A stretch of DNA of 64,000 nucleotides from an uncultured Flavobacteriaceae bacterium (GTDB lineage Bacteria; Bacteroidota; Bacteroidia; Flavobacteriales; Flavobacteriaceae). Both the position numbers and the translations under genes were made by a program. Numbering within the stretch: position 1 is the first letter of the stretch; every line of letters starts with the position of its first letter. Under the pieces are notes generated by a model. It did not search any database, had not been told where the DNA came from, and worked only from the letters and a program-made list of their open reading frames with translations. Below are positions 25,381 to 34,505 of this stretch, in pieces. The stretch covers positions 186,001 to 250,000 of the forward strand of contig CANKYF010000003.1 of NCBI GenBank assembly GCA_947487895.1. Direction: 5' to 3'.

Positions 25381-26016
25381 CTATTTCCCATTAAACATAT
25401 TCATAGTATTACTTACACCAGCTAATGCAAAAGATTTTATGAGTTCAATAGATGTGTCTAAACGTTCATCTAGTTTTGATATTTCTTCTTCATTCCATTC
25501 ACCTAAAACATAATCTACCTGTCGCCCTTTGCTAAATGAATCACTAATACCAAATCTAAAACGGTTATACTTTGTGGTGTTTAATTTATCTTGAATGTCT
25601 TTTAATCCATTATGCCCACCATCACTTCCTTTGGTTTTAAGTCTAATACTTCCAAAAGGCAAGTTCAAATCATCAGTTATAATTAATACATTTTCTAATG
25701 AGATTTTCTCTTTTGTTAACCAATACAAAACAGCCTTACCACTTAAATTCATGTAAGTATTGGGCTTCAAAAAAATGAATGTTCTGCCTTTTAACTTAAA
25801 AGTAGTAAGATCTCCTAATTTTTCAGTTTTAAACGTCAAACTTTCCTTTTTTGCAAATCTATCTAATACTTTAAATCCAATATTGTGTCTTGTATTTTCA
25901 TATTTCTCTCCAATATTTCCTAAACCAACTATTAGAAATTTTTTCATAGGATTTTTTTCTTCAATATTAAAAGAAGTCGTTTTATTTTTAAATAAACTCC
26001 AAATAAATTTAAACAT
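25381..26016 (-). CDS. pth: peptidyl-tRNA hydrolase
   Basis: Cleaves the ester bond of peptidyl-tRNAs released from stalled ribosomes. The core begins at the internal ATG at 25947 (MKKFLIVGLGNIGEKYENTR, 188 residues), with the catalytic histidine in TRHNIGF, the TYMNLSGKAV loop and the GGHNGLKDI motif. The frame runs 23 codons further upstream (MFKFIWSLFKNK...), an extension also known from some flavobacterial homologues; I keep the longer frame but the start is uncertain. It follows rplY, and with prs upstream forms a minus-strand prs-rplY-pth set, an arrangement common in bacteria. Confidence 0.93.
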   Translation of the reverse strand: MFKFIWSLFKNKTTSFNIEEKNPMKKFLIVGLGNIGEKYENTRHNIGFKVLDRFAKKESLTFKTEKLGDLTTFKLKGRTFIFLKPNTYMNLSGKAVLYWLTKEKISLENVLIITDDLNLPFGSIRLKTKGSDGGHNGLKDIQDKLNTTKYNRFRFGISDSFSKGRQVDYVLGEWNEEEISKLDERLDTSIELIKSFALAGVSNTMNMFNGK

Positions 26017-26046
26017 TTACAGCACAATTTATGTAAAAATAAAAAA

Positions 26047-26069
26047 GCATCCTGAATTACCCAGAATGC
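26047..26069 (-). terminator. terminator downstream of rplY
   Basis: GCATCCTG (26047-26054) and CAGAATGC (26062-26069) pair with one G-T wobble, flanked by A6 and T6. It lies between rplY and pth, so pth may be partly uncoupled from the upstream genes. Confidence 0.7.
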
Positions 26070-26094
26070 CTTTTTTATTTAGTAAAATACTTTT

Positions 26095-26733
26095 TTATTC
26101 TGCTGCTGGAGCTTCTGCTGCTGGAGCTGCTTCTGCTGCACCTTCAGTTGTTTCTTCTTCTTCTTCATCTTCATCATCAGCTACAGCTGTTCTTGAAGTT
26201 CTTACCTGACAAACAACATTGTTATCTGGATGCAAAATTGTATACTTATCATTTTGTAAATCGCCTACATTAATTTTATCTCCAATTTTTAAAGGTGTAA
26301 TATCTACTTCAATAAAATCTGGTAAGTTAGCAGGTAATGCCTTGATACGTAATTTTCTGTATGGTCTTCTTAAAACACCACCATTTTTAACACCTCTTGA
26401 GTTACCAACAAGGTTAATAGGAATATTTAAAGCAATTTCTTTATCTTCAAATAACTGATAGAAATCTATATGTAAAATTCTATCTGTTACAGGGTGAAAT
26501 TGAATATCTTGTAAAACTGCATTTAAAGTTTCACCATTATCTAAACTAATTACAACTGTATGCGCATTTGGTGTGTACACCAATTTAGAAAAGGCTAATT
26601 CAGCTGCTGAAAAATGTACTGGCTTGTCTCCTCCGTATAATACGCAAGGAACCTGTCCAGCATTACGTAAGGCTTTTGTTGATTTTTTGCCTACGCTTTC
26701 TCTTTGAGATCCGTTGATTGTAATCGATTTCAT
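26095..26733 (-). CDS. rplY: 50S ribosomal protein L25 (general stress protein Ctc form)
   Basis: Binds 5S rRNA in the large ribosomal subunit. This is the long, two-domain Ctc type (212 residues). The L25 domain includes [20 protein letters not shown] and [16 protein letters not shown], followed by a beta-domain ([21 protein letters not shown]). The tail is acidic then Ala/Pro/Glu-rich ([20 protein letters not shown]), as in many Bacteroidota. It lies 66 bases downstream of prs. Confidence 0.95.
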   Translation of the reverse strand: MKSITINGSQRESVGKKSTKALRNAGQVPCVLYGGDKPVHFSAAELAFSKLVYTPNAHTVVISLDNGETLNAVLQDIQFHPVTDRILHIDFYQLFEDKEIALNIPINLVGNSRGVKNGGVLRRPYRKLRIKALPANLPDFIEVDITPLKIGDKINVGDLQNDKYTILHPDNNVVCQVRTSRTAVADDEDEEEEETTEGAAEAAPAAEAPAAE

Positions 26734-26799
26734 TTTATTTAAAATTTAATTAATACTATTTATATCTCTTACCTTTTTGGTAATTGATCGTAGCCGAAA

Positions 26800-27741
26800 C
26801 TACATTAAGAATTTTGAACTTATTGATTGATTGTTGTGTACTTTTTGCATCACTTCAGCAAATAAGTCTGCACAACTTAGCACTTTAATTTTATCACTTT
26901 GTTGAGATAATGGAATTGAATCTGTTACTATAAGCTCTTCTAATTTTGAATTTTCTAAATTTTCGTATGCTTTTCCAGATAAAATTGGATGCGTACAAAT
27001 AGCTCTTACACTTAAAGCACCTCGTTCCATCATTAAATCTGCAGCTTTAGTTAATGTTCCTGCCGTATCTACCATATCATCTACAAGTACTACATTTTTA
27101 CCTGTAACATCCCCAATTAATTCCATGTGAGATATTACGTTTGCTTTTGCTCTTTGTTTGTAACAAATAACCACATCACTTTTTAAAGACTTAGAATATG
27201 CATAAGCTCTTTTAGATCCTCCCATATCTGGAGAGGCTATTGTAAGATTATCTAAATTAAGACCAATTAAATATGGTAAAAAAATCGTTGAAGCAAATAA
27301 ATGATCTACAGGCTTTTCAAAGAATCCTTGAATTTGGTCTGCGTGCAAATCCATTGTAATGATACGAGTAGCACCAGCCGTTTCCAACATTTTTGCAACT
27401 AGTTTAGCTGCAATAGGAACTCTAGGTTTGTCTTTTCTATCTTGTCTTGCCCAACCAAAATATGGCATTACTGCCGTTATATGTCTTGCCGAAGCTCGTT
27501 TCGCCGCATCAATCATTAACAACATTTCCATTAAATTCTGTGGGCCAGGGTTGGTAGATCCAATTATAAAAATTCTAGATCCTCGAATAGATTCTTCATA
27601 AGAAGGTTGAAACTCTCCATCACTATAAGTAGATGTAATAACGTTTCCTAAATCTTCCCCAAATGCTTTAGCTATTTTTTTACCAAGAATTTCACTTTGA
27701 GTACAAGCAAATATTTTAGCTTCAGTATTTACTATAGGCAT
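26800..27741 (-). CDS. prs: ribose-phosphate pyrophosphokinase
   Basis: Makes PRPP from ribose 5-phosphate and ATP, feeding purine, pyrimidine, histidine and NAD synthesis. The 313-residue enzyme has SDGEFQPSYEESIRG near the N-terminus, the ATP/metal segment ITAVMPYFGWARQDRKDKPR, the catalytic loop DLHADQIQGFF and the PRPP-binding motif NVVLVDDMVDTAGTLTKAA. Full length. It starts the minus-strand prs-rplY-pth group and is preceded by a -7 box at 27794. Confidence 0.97.
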   Translation of the reverse strand: MPIVNTEAKIFACTQSEILGKKIAKAFGEDLGNVITSTYSDGEFQPSYEESIRGSRIFIIGSTNPGPQNLMEMLLMIDAAKRASARHITAVMPYFGWARQDRKDKPRVPIAAKLVAKMLETAGATRIITMDLHADQIQGFFEKPVDHLFASTIFLPYLIGLNLDNLTIASPDMGGSKRAYAYSKSLKSDVVICYKQRAKANVISHMELIGDVTGKNVVLVDDMVDTAGTLTKAADLMMERGALSVRAICTHPILSGKAYENLENSKLEELIVTDSIPLSQQSDKIKVLSCADLFAEVMQKVHNNQSISSKFLM

Positions 27742-27793
27742 GGTTAATGTCTTGTTTTATAGCGCTTAAGCACTAGAGTTTTTAAACGAGGTG

Positions 27794-27801
27794 CAAATTT
27801 A
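27794..27801 (-). promoter_or_regulatory. probable prs -7 box (TAAATTTG)
   Basis: Exact TAnnTTTG on the minus strand about 53 bases before the prs ATG. The -33 TTG is not clear. Confidence 0.4.
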
Positions 27802-27884
27802 GACATTTATTTTCACCTGTGAAGTATATTGCCTAGTATTTTTATGCCTAATCTAGAAAAAAAAACTATTTTTGCTGTCCATCT

Positions 27885-27966
27885 GCCAAAGTGGTGGAAT
27901 TGGTAGACACGTCGGATTCAAAATCCGATGCTTTCGGGCGTGTGGGTTCGAGTCCCACCTTTGGTA
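27885..27966 (+). tRNA. tRNA-Leu (anticodon CAA)
   Basis: The acceptor stem GCCAAAG (27885-27891) pairs with CTTTGGT (27959-27965), discriminator A27966. The anticodon stem TCGGA/TCCGA encloses the loop TTCAAAA, giving anticodon CAA (reads UUG). An extended variable arm with a small hairpin marks it as class II, as expected for Leu. The T arm is GTGGG-TTCGAGT-CCCAC. The CCA end is not encoded. Confidence 0.97.
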
Positions 27967-28270
27967 CAAAGCCTTAACATTAATAATGTTGAGGCTTTTT
28001 TTATTAAAAATTACTTAAAGGTTTAAGTATTCTCTTTAGCTCTAATATTTCAAACACTAAAAAGCCTTCAACCATCAGTGTTTATTATTAATTTAAAAGA
28101 TTCATAAAAAAATTTCAGCCTATATATTCATCTATTTAATGTAATTACTAATAAGCTTAATTCGCTACTGTTTATCAAAACTTCCACAATAAATAGATAT
28201 TTTTAACTAAGAATAGTTTCTTCTTTATACCCCAAAAGGGAGTAAATTCTCAAATTAAAATTTTAAAGAT
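27967..28270. other. 304-base gap between tRNA-Leu and xylB
   Basis: It begins with the tRNA terminator (27968-28003) and continues as AT-rich leader of the xylose operon. I could not place a convincing TAnnTTTG box. TAAGCTTA, a perfect 8-base palindrome at about 28153-28160, is the only symmetric site of note and could be part of an operator, but this is weak. No coding frame is seen. Confidence 0.5.
27968..28003 (+). terminator. tRNA-Leu terminator
   Basis: AAAGCCTTAACATT (27968-27981) pairs with AATGTTGAGGCTTT (27985-27998) with one wobble pair, then T-run. It directly follows the tRNA 3' end. Confidence 0.9.
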
Positions 28271-29755
28271 TTGTATTATATAGGACTAGACATAGGAAGC
28301 TCCTCAATAAAGGTGGCTCTTGTAAATGCATCATCTGGAGAAAACATTTTAAGCTTAAATGAACCAGAAACCGAAATGGAGATTGTAGCGCTTCAAAGTG
28401 GTTGGGCGGAACAAGACCCCAATCTTTGGTGGAACTATGTTTGTAATGGCATAAAACGTGTGTTATCAGAAACCAATATTGATGTCTCTAAAATCTCAGG
28501 TATTGGTATATCTTATCAAATGCATGGACTTGTAATTGTTGATAAAGATGGAAATCCGTTACGCAATTCAATTATCTGGTGCGATAGTCGTGCCGTAGAG
28601 ATTGGAGAAAAAGCACATAAGGACTTGGGTGAAGAATTTTGCTCAAACCATTTATTAAATTCCCCTGGAAATTTTACTGCTTCAAAATTGAAATGGGTAA
28701 AGGATAATGAACCTGAAATTTATAGTAAAATTTATAAATACATGTTACCTGGTGACTACATTGCTTATAAACTCACTGGTGATATTACAACAACAAAAAA
28801 CGGACTTTCAGAAGGTATTCTTTGGGATTACAAAAATGATACTTTAGCCGAATCTCTCTTGTCCTTTTATGGTATTGATAGAGATTTAACACCTAAAATA
28901 GTAGAGAATTTCACAAACCAAGGCATCACTACAAAAAAAGCTTTTGAAGCAACAGGAATTCCAGCTGGTATACCTGTAACTTACAGAGCAGGAGACCAAC
29001 CAAACAATGCGTTATCATTAAACATCTTTAATCACGGTGAAGTAGCCGCAACTGGAGGCACATCTGGTGTTGTTTATGCCGTAACCAATACATTGAAATC
29101 TAAAGAAGCCTCAAGAATCAATCACTTTACTCATGTAAATTATACCAAAGAAAACACCACGGTTGGTAAGTTACTTTGTATCAATAGCTGTGGAATTATG
29201 TACCGTTGGTTAAAAGATAATATAGGTATAGATTCTTATGAAGCTATGAATAATAAAGCAGCTGAAGTTCCTATTGGTTCAAATGGTGTAGTGATCATTC
29301 CATTTGGAAATGGAGCAGAGCGCATGCTAGATAGTAAAGATATTGGTGCTCACTTTTTAAACTTCAATTTAAACCTACATAACAATGCACATTTATGTAG
29401 AGCCGCACTAGAAGGCATTGCTTTTTCTTTTGTTTATGGTATGGAAATCTTAAAAAATGATAATGCTGAAATTAATGTCATTAGAGCTGGTAATGACAAC
29501 TTATTTAGAGCAGAAATTTTCTCAAATACTGTTGCCACACTTATTGGGCACGAAATTGAAATCTACAATACAACAGGTGCCGTAGGAGCTGCAAGAGCTG
29601 CTGGGTTAACCGATGGTGATTTTGAGAAATTTGGAGCCAATATTACTAAAAACGATCATGTAATGACGTTTATGCCTTTAGAAAATAAAACAGCTTACCA
29701 AAAGGCGTATTTAAACTGGAAAAAAGAATTAGAAATTATATTAAAGAATACATAA
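28271..29755 (+). CDS. xylB: xylulokinase
   Basis: Phosphorylates D-xylulose to xylulose 5-phosphate, which enters the pentose phosphate pathway. The 494-residue FGGY kinase has the N-terminal ATP-site motif [17 protein letters not shown], the substrate segment [16 protein letters not shown] followed by WCDSRA, and the second phosphate motif [11 protein letters not shown]. The start is TTG at 28271; an in-frame TAA at 28256-28258 and the conserved YYIGLD opening leave no ATG option. It leads the xylBAE operon, with xylA two bases after its stop. Confidence 0.95.
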   Translation: MYYIGLDIGSSSIKVALVNASSGENILSLNEPETEMEIVALQSGWAEQDPNLWWNYVCNGIKRVLSETNIDVSKISGIGISYQMHGLVIVDKDGNPLRNSIIWCDSRAVEIGEKAHKDLGEEFCSNHLLNSPGNFTASKLKWVKDNEPEIYSKIYKYMLPGDYIAYKLTGDITTTKNGLSEGILWDYKNDTLAESLLSFYGIDRDLTPKIVENFTNQGITTKKAFEATGIPAGIPVTYRAGDQPNNALSLNIFNHGEVAATGGTSGVVYAVTNTLKSKEASRINHFTHVNYTKENTTVGKLLCINSCGIMYRWLKDNIGIDSYEAMNNKAAEVPIGSNGVVIIPFGNGAERMLDSKDIGAHFLNFNLNLHNNAHLCRAALEGIAFSFVYGMEILKNDNAEINVIRAGNDNLFRAEIFSNTVATLIGHEIEIYNTTGAVGAARAAGLTDGDFEKFGANITKNDHVMTFMPLENKTAYQKAYLNWKKELEIILKNT

Positions 29756-29757
29756 TC

Positions 29758-31065
29758 ATGGAATATTTTAAAGGCATTGATGCTATTAAATACGAAGGAA
29801 AAGAATCTGACAACCCTTTAGCATTTAAATATTATAACCCAGGCCAAGTAGTAGCTGGTAAAACCATGCGAGAGCATTTTAAATTTGCTATTGCTTATTG
29901 GCACACATTCTGCGGACAAGGATCTGATCCATTTGGTCCTGGAACTCAAAATTTTGCTTGGGATCAAGCTTCAGATCCTATTCAAGCTGCTAAAGATAAA
30001 GCAGATGCCGCTTTTGAGTTCATTTCTAAAATGGGATTTGACTATTTCTGTTTTCACGATTTTGATTTAGTGCAAGAAGGGGCAACACTTGCCGAATCTG
30101 AAAAAAGACTACATACAATTGTAGATTATATAAAGCAGAAAAAAGCCGAAACTGGCAAAAAATTATTGTGGGGAACAGCCAACTGTTTTTCAAACCCAAG
30201 ATATATGAATGGTGCTTCTACCAACCCAGAATTTAATGTAGTTGCAAGAGCTGGTGCTCAAATAAAATTAGCATTAGATGCTACCATTGCTTTAAATGGT
30301 GAAAACTATGTGTTTTGGGGTGGGCGTGAAGGCTATATGTCGCTTCTAAACACAGACATGGGGAGAGAATTAGATCATATGGCACAGTTTTTAACTATGG
30401 CTAGAGATTATGCTCGCAACCAAGGATTTAAAGGCTCATTCTTTATTGAACCAAAACCTATGGAACCAATGAAACATCAATATGATTTTGATGCAGCTAC
30501 TGCTATTGGTTTTCTTCAAAATTATGGTTTAGATAAAGATTTTAAAATGAATATTGAAGTAAATCATGCAACATTGGCGCAACACACGTTTCAGCATGAA
30601 TTAGAAGTATCTGCTAAAGCAGGTATGTTGGGGAGTATAGATGCTAACCGTGGCGACTATCAAAACGGATGGGATACAGACCAATTTCCAAATAACATTC
30701 AAGAAACTACAGAAGCCATGTTAGTATTTCTTAAAGCTGGTGGTTTACAGGGTGGCGGCGTTAATTTTGATGCTAAAATTAGAAGAAACTCCACAGATTT
30801 AGAGGATGTTTTTTTAGCGCATATTGGTGGTGCAGACACCTTTGCTCGTGCTTTAATTACCGCAGATAAAATTATCTCTTCTTCACAATATGAAGCCCTA
30901 AGAACAAAAAGATATAGTTCTTTTGATTCTGGAAAAGGGAAAGATTTTGAAGAGGGTAAATTAGATTTAAAAGGATTATATGATATAGCTCATGAAAATG
31001 GTGAACTAGAATTAAAGAGTAGCAAGCAAGAGCTATTTGAAAATATTATTAACCAATACATATAA
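29758..31065 (+). CDS. xylA: xylose isomerase
   Basis: Interconverts D-xylose and D-xylulose in the cytoplasm using two divalent metals. The 435-residue product belongs to the long class II enzymes. It has the FCFHDFDL catalytic histidine segment, [10 protein letters not shown], the metal ligands in [27 protein letters not shown], and [19 protein letters not shown]. It lies between xylB and xylE with two-base gaps on both sides, so the three are translated from one message. Confidence 0.97.
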   Translation: MEYFKGIDAIKYEGKESDNPLAFKYYNPGQVVAGKTMREHFKFAIAYWHTFCGQGSDPFGPGTQNFAWDQASDPIQAAKDKADAAFEFISKMGFDYFCFHDFDLVQEGATLAESEKRLHTIVDYIKQKKAETGKKLLWGTANCFSNPRYMNGASTNPEFNVVARAGAQIKLALDATIALNGENYVFWGGREGYMSLLNTDMGRELDHMAQFLTMARDYARNQGFKGSFFIEPKPMEPMKHQYDFDAATAIGFLQNYGLDKDFKMNIEVNHATLAQHTFQHELEVSAKAGMLGSIDANRGDYQNGWDTDQFPNNIQETTEAMLVFLKAGGLQGGGVNFDAKIRRNSTDLEDVFLAHIGGADTFARALITADKIISSSQYEALRTKRYSSFDSGKGKDFEEGKLDLKGLYDIAHENGELELKSSKQELFENIINQYI

Positions 31066-31067
31066 TT

Positions 31068-32447
31068 ATGTCACAAAATAAATCATTCATATATGTAGTT
31101 ACACTTGTAGCTACCCTAGGAGGATTACTTTTTGGATATGATACTGCTGTTATTTCTGGAGCAGAAAAATCTATTCAAGCTTTTTTAATTGATAGTCAAG
31201 GGTTGAGTTCATTTCTTCATGGAATTACGGTATCATCTGCTTTAATTGGTTGTATTATAGGTGGTATCTTTTCTGGATTTGTATCATCAAAATTCGGGCG
31301 TAAAAATGCCTTAATCATAGCAGGAGTATTATTCTTGTTATCGGCCTTAGGTTCGGGGAACCCAGAGTTTTTATTTTTTGAAAAAGGGGTGCCATCTATG
31401 GGTCTTATATGGATGTTTAATTTTTACCGCATAATTGGAGGTATTGGTGTTGGTCTTGCTTCTGCTGTTTGTCCAATGTACATAGGTGAAATTGCACCTG
31501 CGGACATTCGTGGTAAGCTAGTTTCCTTAAATCAATTTGCTATCATCTTCGGTATGCTAGTTGTTTATTTTGTTAACTGGGGAATTTCAGAAGGCCAAAC
31601 TATTGAATGGATTAATGAAATAGGTTGGAGACGCATGTTTTTGTCTGAAGCAATACCAGCTTCAATTTTTACAATACTAATGTTTTTTATGCCAGAAACA
31701 CCGAGATACTTGGCATTACAACAAAAAGATGAAAAAGCGCTTAGTATTCTTTCTCGTATTAACGGTTTAGAAAGAGGTAAGGAAATATTAAGCGAAATAA
31801 AAAGCACCGTAGAATCAACATCTAAAGCTAAACTTTATTCTTACGGTAAAGTAGTTATTATTGTTGGCATATTACTATCTGTGTTTCAACAGTTTGTTGG
31901 TATAAATGTAGCATTATATTACGCACCAAGAATTTTTGAAAGTATGGGTGCAGCTAAAGATGCTTCTATGCTTCAGACTATAATTATGGGGTTAGTAAAT
32001 GTAGTATTCACTGTAGTAGCAATTTTAACAGTAGACAGATGGGGAAGAAAACCTCTTTTAATCACAGGTTCTATTGGAATGGCTATTGGAATGATAGCTA
32101 TTTCCATTCTAGCGTTTCAAAATATTATTGGAATTTCAACACTTGTATTTATAATTATTTACACGGCTTCTTTTATGATGAGTTGGGGACCAATTTGTTG
32201 GGTATTAATCTCAGAAATTTTCCCTAATAAAATTAGAAGTCAGGCAATTGCAATTGCAGTAGCAGCACAATGGGCTGCCAACTTCTTTATTTCCTCTACT
32301 TACCCTCCTATGATGGAGTTTAGTAGTGGCGGCACTTATCTATTCTATGGCGTAATGAGTGTTTTATCTGCCTTATTTGTTTGGAAAATGGTACCAGAAA
32401 CTAAAGGTAAAACGCTGGAGGAAATGGAAAATATTTGGAAAAAATAA
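31068..32447 (+). CDS. xylE: D-xylose:H+ symporter-like sugar porter (MFS)
   Basis: A 459-residue inner-membrane protein with about twelve helices and all the sugar-porter signatures: GGLLFGYDTAVISGA in helix 1, SKFGRKNA, the MYIGEIAPADIRGKLVSLNQ block, PETPRYL after helix 6, VDRWGRKPLLI, and the C-terminal VPETKGKTLEEME. Operon position after xylB and xylA makes xylose the probable substrate. Related porters also carry glucose or arabinose, so specificity is inferred. A perfect-stem terminator follows at 32513. Confidence 0.92.
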   Translation: MSQNKSFIYVVTLVATLGGLLFGYDTAVISGAEKSIQAFLIDSQGLSSFLHGITVSSALIGCIIGGIFSGFVSSKFGRKNALIIAGVLFLLSALGSGNPEFLFFEKGVPSMGLIWMFNFYRIIGGIGVGLASAVCPMYIGEIAPADIRGKLVSLNQFAIIFGMLVVYFVNWGISEGQTIEWINEIGWRRMFLSEAIPASIFTILMFFMPETPRYLALQQKDEKALSILSRINGLERGKEILSEIKSTVESTSKAKLYSYGKVVIIVGILLSVFQQFVGINVALYYAPRIFESMGAAKDASMLQTIIMGLVNVVFTVVAILTVDRWGRKPLLITGSIGMAIGMIAISILAFQNIIGISTLVFIIIYTASFMMSWGPICWVLISEIFPNKIRSQAIAIAVAAQWAANFFISSTYPPMMEFSSGGTYLFYGVMSVLSALFVWKMVPETKGKTLEEMENIWKK

Positions 32448-32510
32448 ATCAATATTTTTTAGCTATTCAAATAAGTAGTCTATAAACTATTTAAGCCTTT
32501 TATTGATTAA

Positions 32511-32651
32511 CTAAACCTCAATGAAATATTCATTGAGGTTTTTGAAGAACAAAAACAAGAAAACAAAGGTAGTTACGATACCATTGATGTTGTCTTATCT
32601 ATAATATTAGTGATTCTTGTAATTGGCGTATTAAGCTATTTTACTGGATAA
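32511..32651 (+). pseudogene. remnant of a small single-pass membrane protein (no start codon)
   Basis: The frame is open from a TAA at 32508-32510 to the TAA at 32649-32651 and ends in GSYDTIDVVLSIILVILVIG then VLSYFTG, a convincing membrane helix after a charged stretch (EEQKQENKG). There is no ATG, GTG or TTG before the helix; its first codons are part of the xyl terminator stem. It could be the 3' piece of a gene cut by rearrangement, a gene using a rare start such as ATT, or a chance frame. It is followed by its own strong terminator. Confidence 0.35.
32513..32541 (+). terminator. xyl operon terminator
   Basis: Perfect 13-base arms AAACCTCAATGAA (32513-32525) and TTCATTGAGGTTT (32529-32541) with an ATA loop and a short T-run, 65 bases after the xylE stop. 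Confidence 0.85.
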
Positions 32652-32675
32652 ACTAGCTGATTAATTATGCTTTTC

Positions 32676-32709
32676 AAAAGCCCTAACAGAAAATTCTGTT
32701 AGGGCTTTT
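32676..32709. terminator. strong hairpin terminator with 16-base perfect stem
   Basis: AAAAGCCCTAACAGAA (32676-32691) pairs perfectly with TTCTGTTAGGGCTTTT (32694-32709), followed by TCTTTT on the plus strand. It can end plus-strand transcripts leaving the xylE region. On the minus strand it faces the end of the 32784-33188 gene. Confidence 0.85.
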
Positions 32710-32783
32710 TCTTTTAGGTGTCAGAGAGTTTTCGAGGATTTGTTAACAGCTTTTTATTTAATGTCTTACTATACGCCCTAAGT

Positions 32784-33188
32784 TTACAATTTGTTAATTT
32801 TCAAAATTCTATTTACAATTATTCCAACATACCCAGTCAAAACAACTATAAACGAAAGAGTTATTAACCAATATTCCGATTTAATGTCGCTAAATAATAT
32901 TTTAAATAGTGGTATTTGAACAATAGTCAAAACTATTATTAATACAGAAAATAGGAATAATGATATTAAATTCCTGTTTTTTGATTTTGGTTTATATCCC
33001 ACTAATAATTCTTTGGTATAAAGAATCAAAATCCCAAGAGTCAAAATATTGGGAATAATTAGATTCCATATTGAGAAATATTCCGTTAAAATATTTCCAA
33101 ATGTAAAATAGATAAAAGTCAGCCAACCAAATATGTAAATCATGGTCAGAACTAATAAAACCCAAATTATTTTAAATATTATTTCCAA
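32784..33188 (-). CDS. hypothetical integral membrane protein
   Basis: A 134-residue protein with four hydrophobic segments (about 5-28, 36-58, 72-95 and 103-125). I do not recognise a family. The start at 33188 is TTG; an in-frame TAA lies at 33195-33197 and no ATG precedes the first helix. It is the last gene of a four-gene minus-strand block that separates the xylose operon from the LacI-type regulator. It follows a predicted exported protein by 28 bases, so the two may be cotranscribed. Confidence 0.6.
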   Translation of the reverse strand: MEIIFKIIWVLLVLTMIYIFGWLTFIYFTFGNILTEYFSIWNLIIPNILTLGILILYTKELLVGYKPKSKNRNLISLFLFSVLIIVLTIVQIPLFKILFSDIKSEYWLITLSFIVVLTGYVGIIVNRILKINKL

Positions 33189-33216
33189 TTGATTTTAGTT
33201 AAGAATACTTGAGCAG

Positions 33217-33714
33217 TTATTCATTTATTAGAGATTCCATTTTTTTATTGAAAACAGAAGTTATTTCCTCCCATTTCAAATCGGTTTCATCAATCGTACA
33301 GTCACCTCCTAAATAAATAATCACAACTTTTCTTTCAGCAATTGTGTCAATTCCAACTCCATAAATTGGTCCATCTCCACCTGAATTTTTTAACAATATG
33401 TAATTATCAGATTTAAAAAGTTCAGTCGCTATTATTTTAGTTCGCTTTTTTAAATCAACTGTCTCCTTTTCGGTTAATCCTAATTCTTTACTATGTACGA
33501 ACGGGTTTATGCAACTGGCAATACTATTTAAATCAGAATCTAGTTTCTTTGTTAAAGTAATTTTTTCTAAATTTTTAATTGGAAGATTGAGAATATAAGA
33601 GACTTGTTCATCAGCACCTTTTACTTTGTTTAATTTGTCAAGAAGTTTATTTTCTTGTGAATGAATGGTTAAAGTAAAACTTAATAATGTTAGTATGAAT
33701 ATCGTTTTTCTCAT
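33217..33714 (-). CDS. hypothetical exported protein
   Basis: A 165-residue protein with a signal peptide (about 1-19, TLLSFTLTIHSQ) and a soluble mature part. Near residue 120 it has KNSGGDGPIYGVGIDTIAE followed by KVVIIYLGGDCTIDETDL, suggesting an alpha/beta periplasmic domain. No family is recognised. It lies 31 bases after the gene at 33746, and a nested hairpin (GTGTAAAA...TTTTACAC) sits between them. Nothing in the sequence gives a function. Confidence 0.6.
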   Translation of the reverse strand: MRKTIFILTLLSFTLTIHSQENKLLDKLNKVKGADEQVSYILNLPIKNLEKITLTKKLDSDLNSIASCINPFVHSKELGLTEKETVDLKKRTKIIATELFKSDNYILLKNSGGDGPIYGVGIDTIAERKVVIIYLGGDCTIDETDLKWEEITSVFNKKMESLINE

Positions 33715-33745
33715 ATGCTGTAAAACGTTTTGTGTAAAATGCGTT

Positions 33746-34342
33746 TTACACCTCGTAGTGTTTAGTATTTATTTTAAATCTTTTGCTTTTTATCAATTGG
33801 GTTAGATTTCCTTTCCATCCGAAATCGTCATCCTTATTTTCCAGTAATGCATTAATCGAGTTAATAACTTTTTCAGATGCTCCTTTTGAACCTTCAGGTC
33901 CTCTTGCACTATGATGTTCTATCATTTCCATTGGTGAATAGCTGACCCTAAATCCATTATCTAAAATCCCCTTTCCTTTTAGTTCAAACTCTACGTCAAT
34001 AATTGACAGTACAGATAGTATTTGAGGACTAATCCAAGAACCTTTTTCTAATCGTGCCCAAAAGTTTGGAATCAGCTTTTTTTGTTCCTCAGGTGATATT
34101 TTGAAAGAAGCTAAAATCCCTACTAAATGAGGTCTCCAGTTCTCATTCCTTAAGAGATTATGAATTCCTTTAATTATTAATTCTTCACTATTGTTATCAC
34201 AAATTAAATCGAGCCTTTCTAAGCTCTTATTAAGATTCCATTCTTTGGGTTCATCATTATCATTATGAAGTCCCATTAATGGTAAGTGGTTTGGGTGTCC
34301 ATTCCAAAACTCCTTGAATATGCCAAAATCTAATTCACTCAT
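33746..34342 (-). CDS. hypothetical cytosolic protein (198 aa)
   Basis: No signal peptide or membrane segment. The sequence is mostly helical with tryptophans (FKEFWNGHPNHLPLMG, LRNENWRPHLVGILASFK, IPNFWARLEKGSWISPQI), which suggests an alpha-helical repeat fold. I do not recognise a family. Similar small helical proteins occur as immunity or accessory factors in toxin loci, but that comparison is only by general appearance. A 7-base tandem repeat (ttaagta three times) lies 10 bases upstream of its start at 34353. The TIR gene is the next gene upstream on the same strand. Confidence 0.55.
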   Translation of the reverse strand: MSELDFGIFKEFWNGHPNHLPLMGLHNDNDEPKEWNLNKSLERLDLICDNNSEELIIKGIHNLLRNENWRPHLVGILASFKISPEEQKKLIPNFWARLEKGSWISPQILSVLSIIDVEFELKGKGILDNGFRVSYSPMEMIEHHSARGPEGSKGASEKVINSINALLENKDDDFGWKGNLTQLIKSKRFKINTKHYEV

Positions 34343-34352
34343 TTTATTCCAT

Positions 34353-34373
34353 TAAGTATTAAGTATTAAGTAT
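34353..34373. repeat. three tandem copies of a 7-base unit (ttaagta)
   Basis: The unit ttaagta is repeated three times directly in the leader of the 33746-34342 gene. A length-variable leader repeat could alter expression, but there is no direct evidence. Confidence 0.6.
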
Positions 34374-34438
34374 AACGATATCAGTTATGAGTAGTTTCAT
34401 GGTCTAGCACGAAACTTTGCAAATAACAAACTAAGTTA

Positions 34439-34456
34439 AAAATCCTCGAGGATTTT
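34439..34456 (-). terminator. 18-base perfect palindrome, probable terminator of the TIR gene
   Basis: AAAATCCTCGAGGATTTT is a perfect palindrome; as a hairpin it has a 7-base stem and TCGA loop. On the minus strand it is followed by TTAAC. It lies 50 bases downstream of the TIR gene stop. Confidence 0.6.
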
Positions 34457-34505
34457 CAACAGTAGACGAGAACAAGCAATTACTTATTGCCATTTGGCAC
34501 AGTAT

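Larger units (their letters stand above)
32448..32783. other. 336-base gap with two strong hairpins and a start-less open frame
   Basis: Contents: the xyl operon terminator (32513-32541), a 47-codon open frame without a normal start (32511-32651), a second near-perfect terminator (32676-32709) and an AT-rich tail. It marks the left border of the accessory block on the minus strand. Confidence 0.6.

Noticed and set aside
28100-28270. A clear xylose operator or promoter before xylB
   Set aside because: No TAnnTTTG box with spacing and no palindrome matching the one before the LacI-type gene could be placed with confidence.
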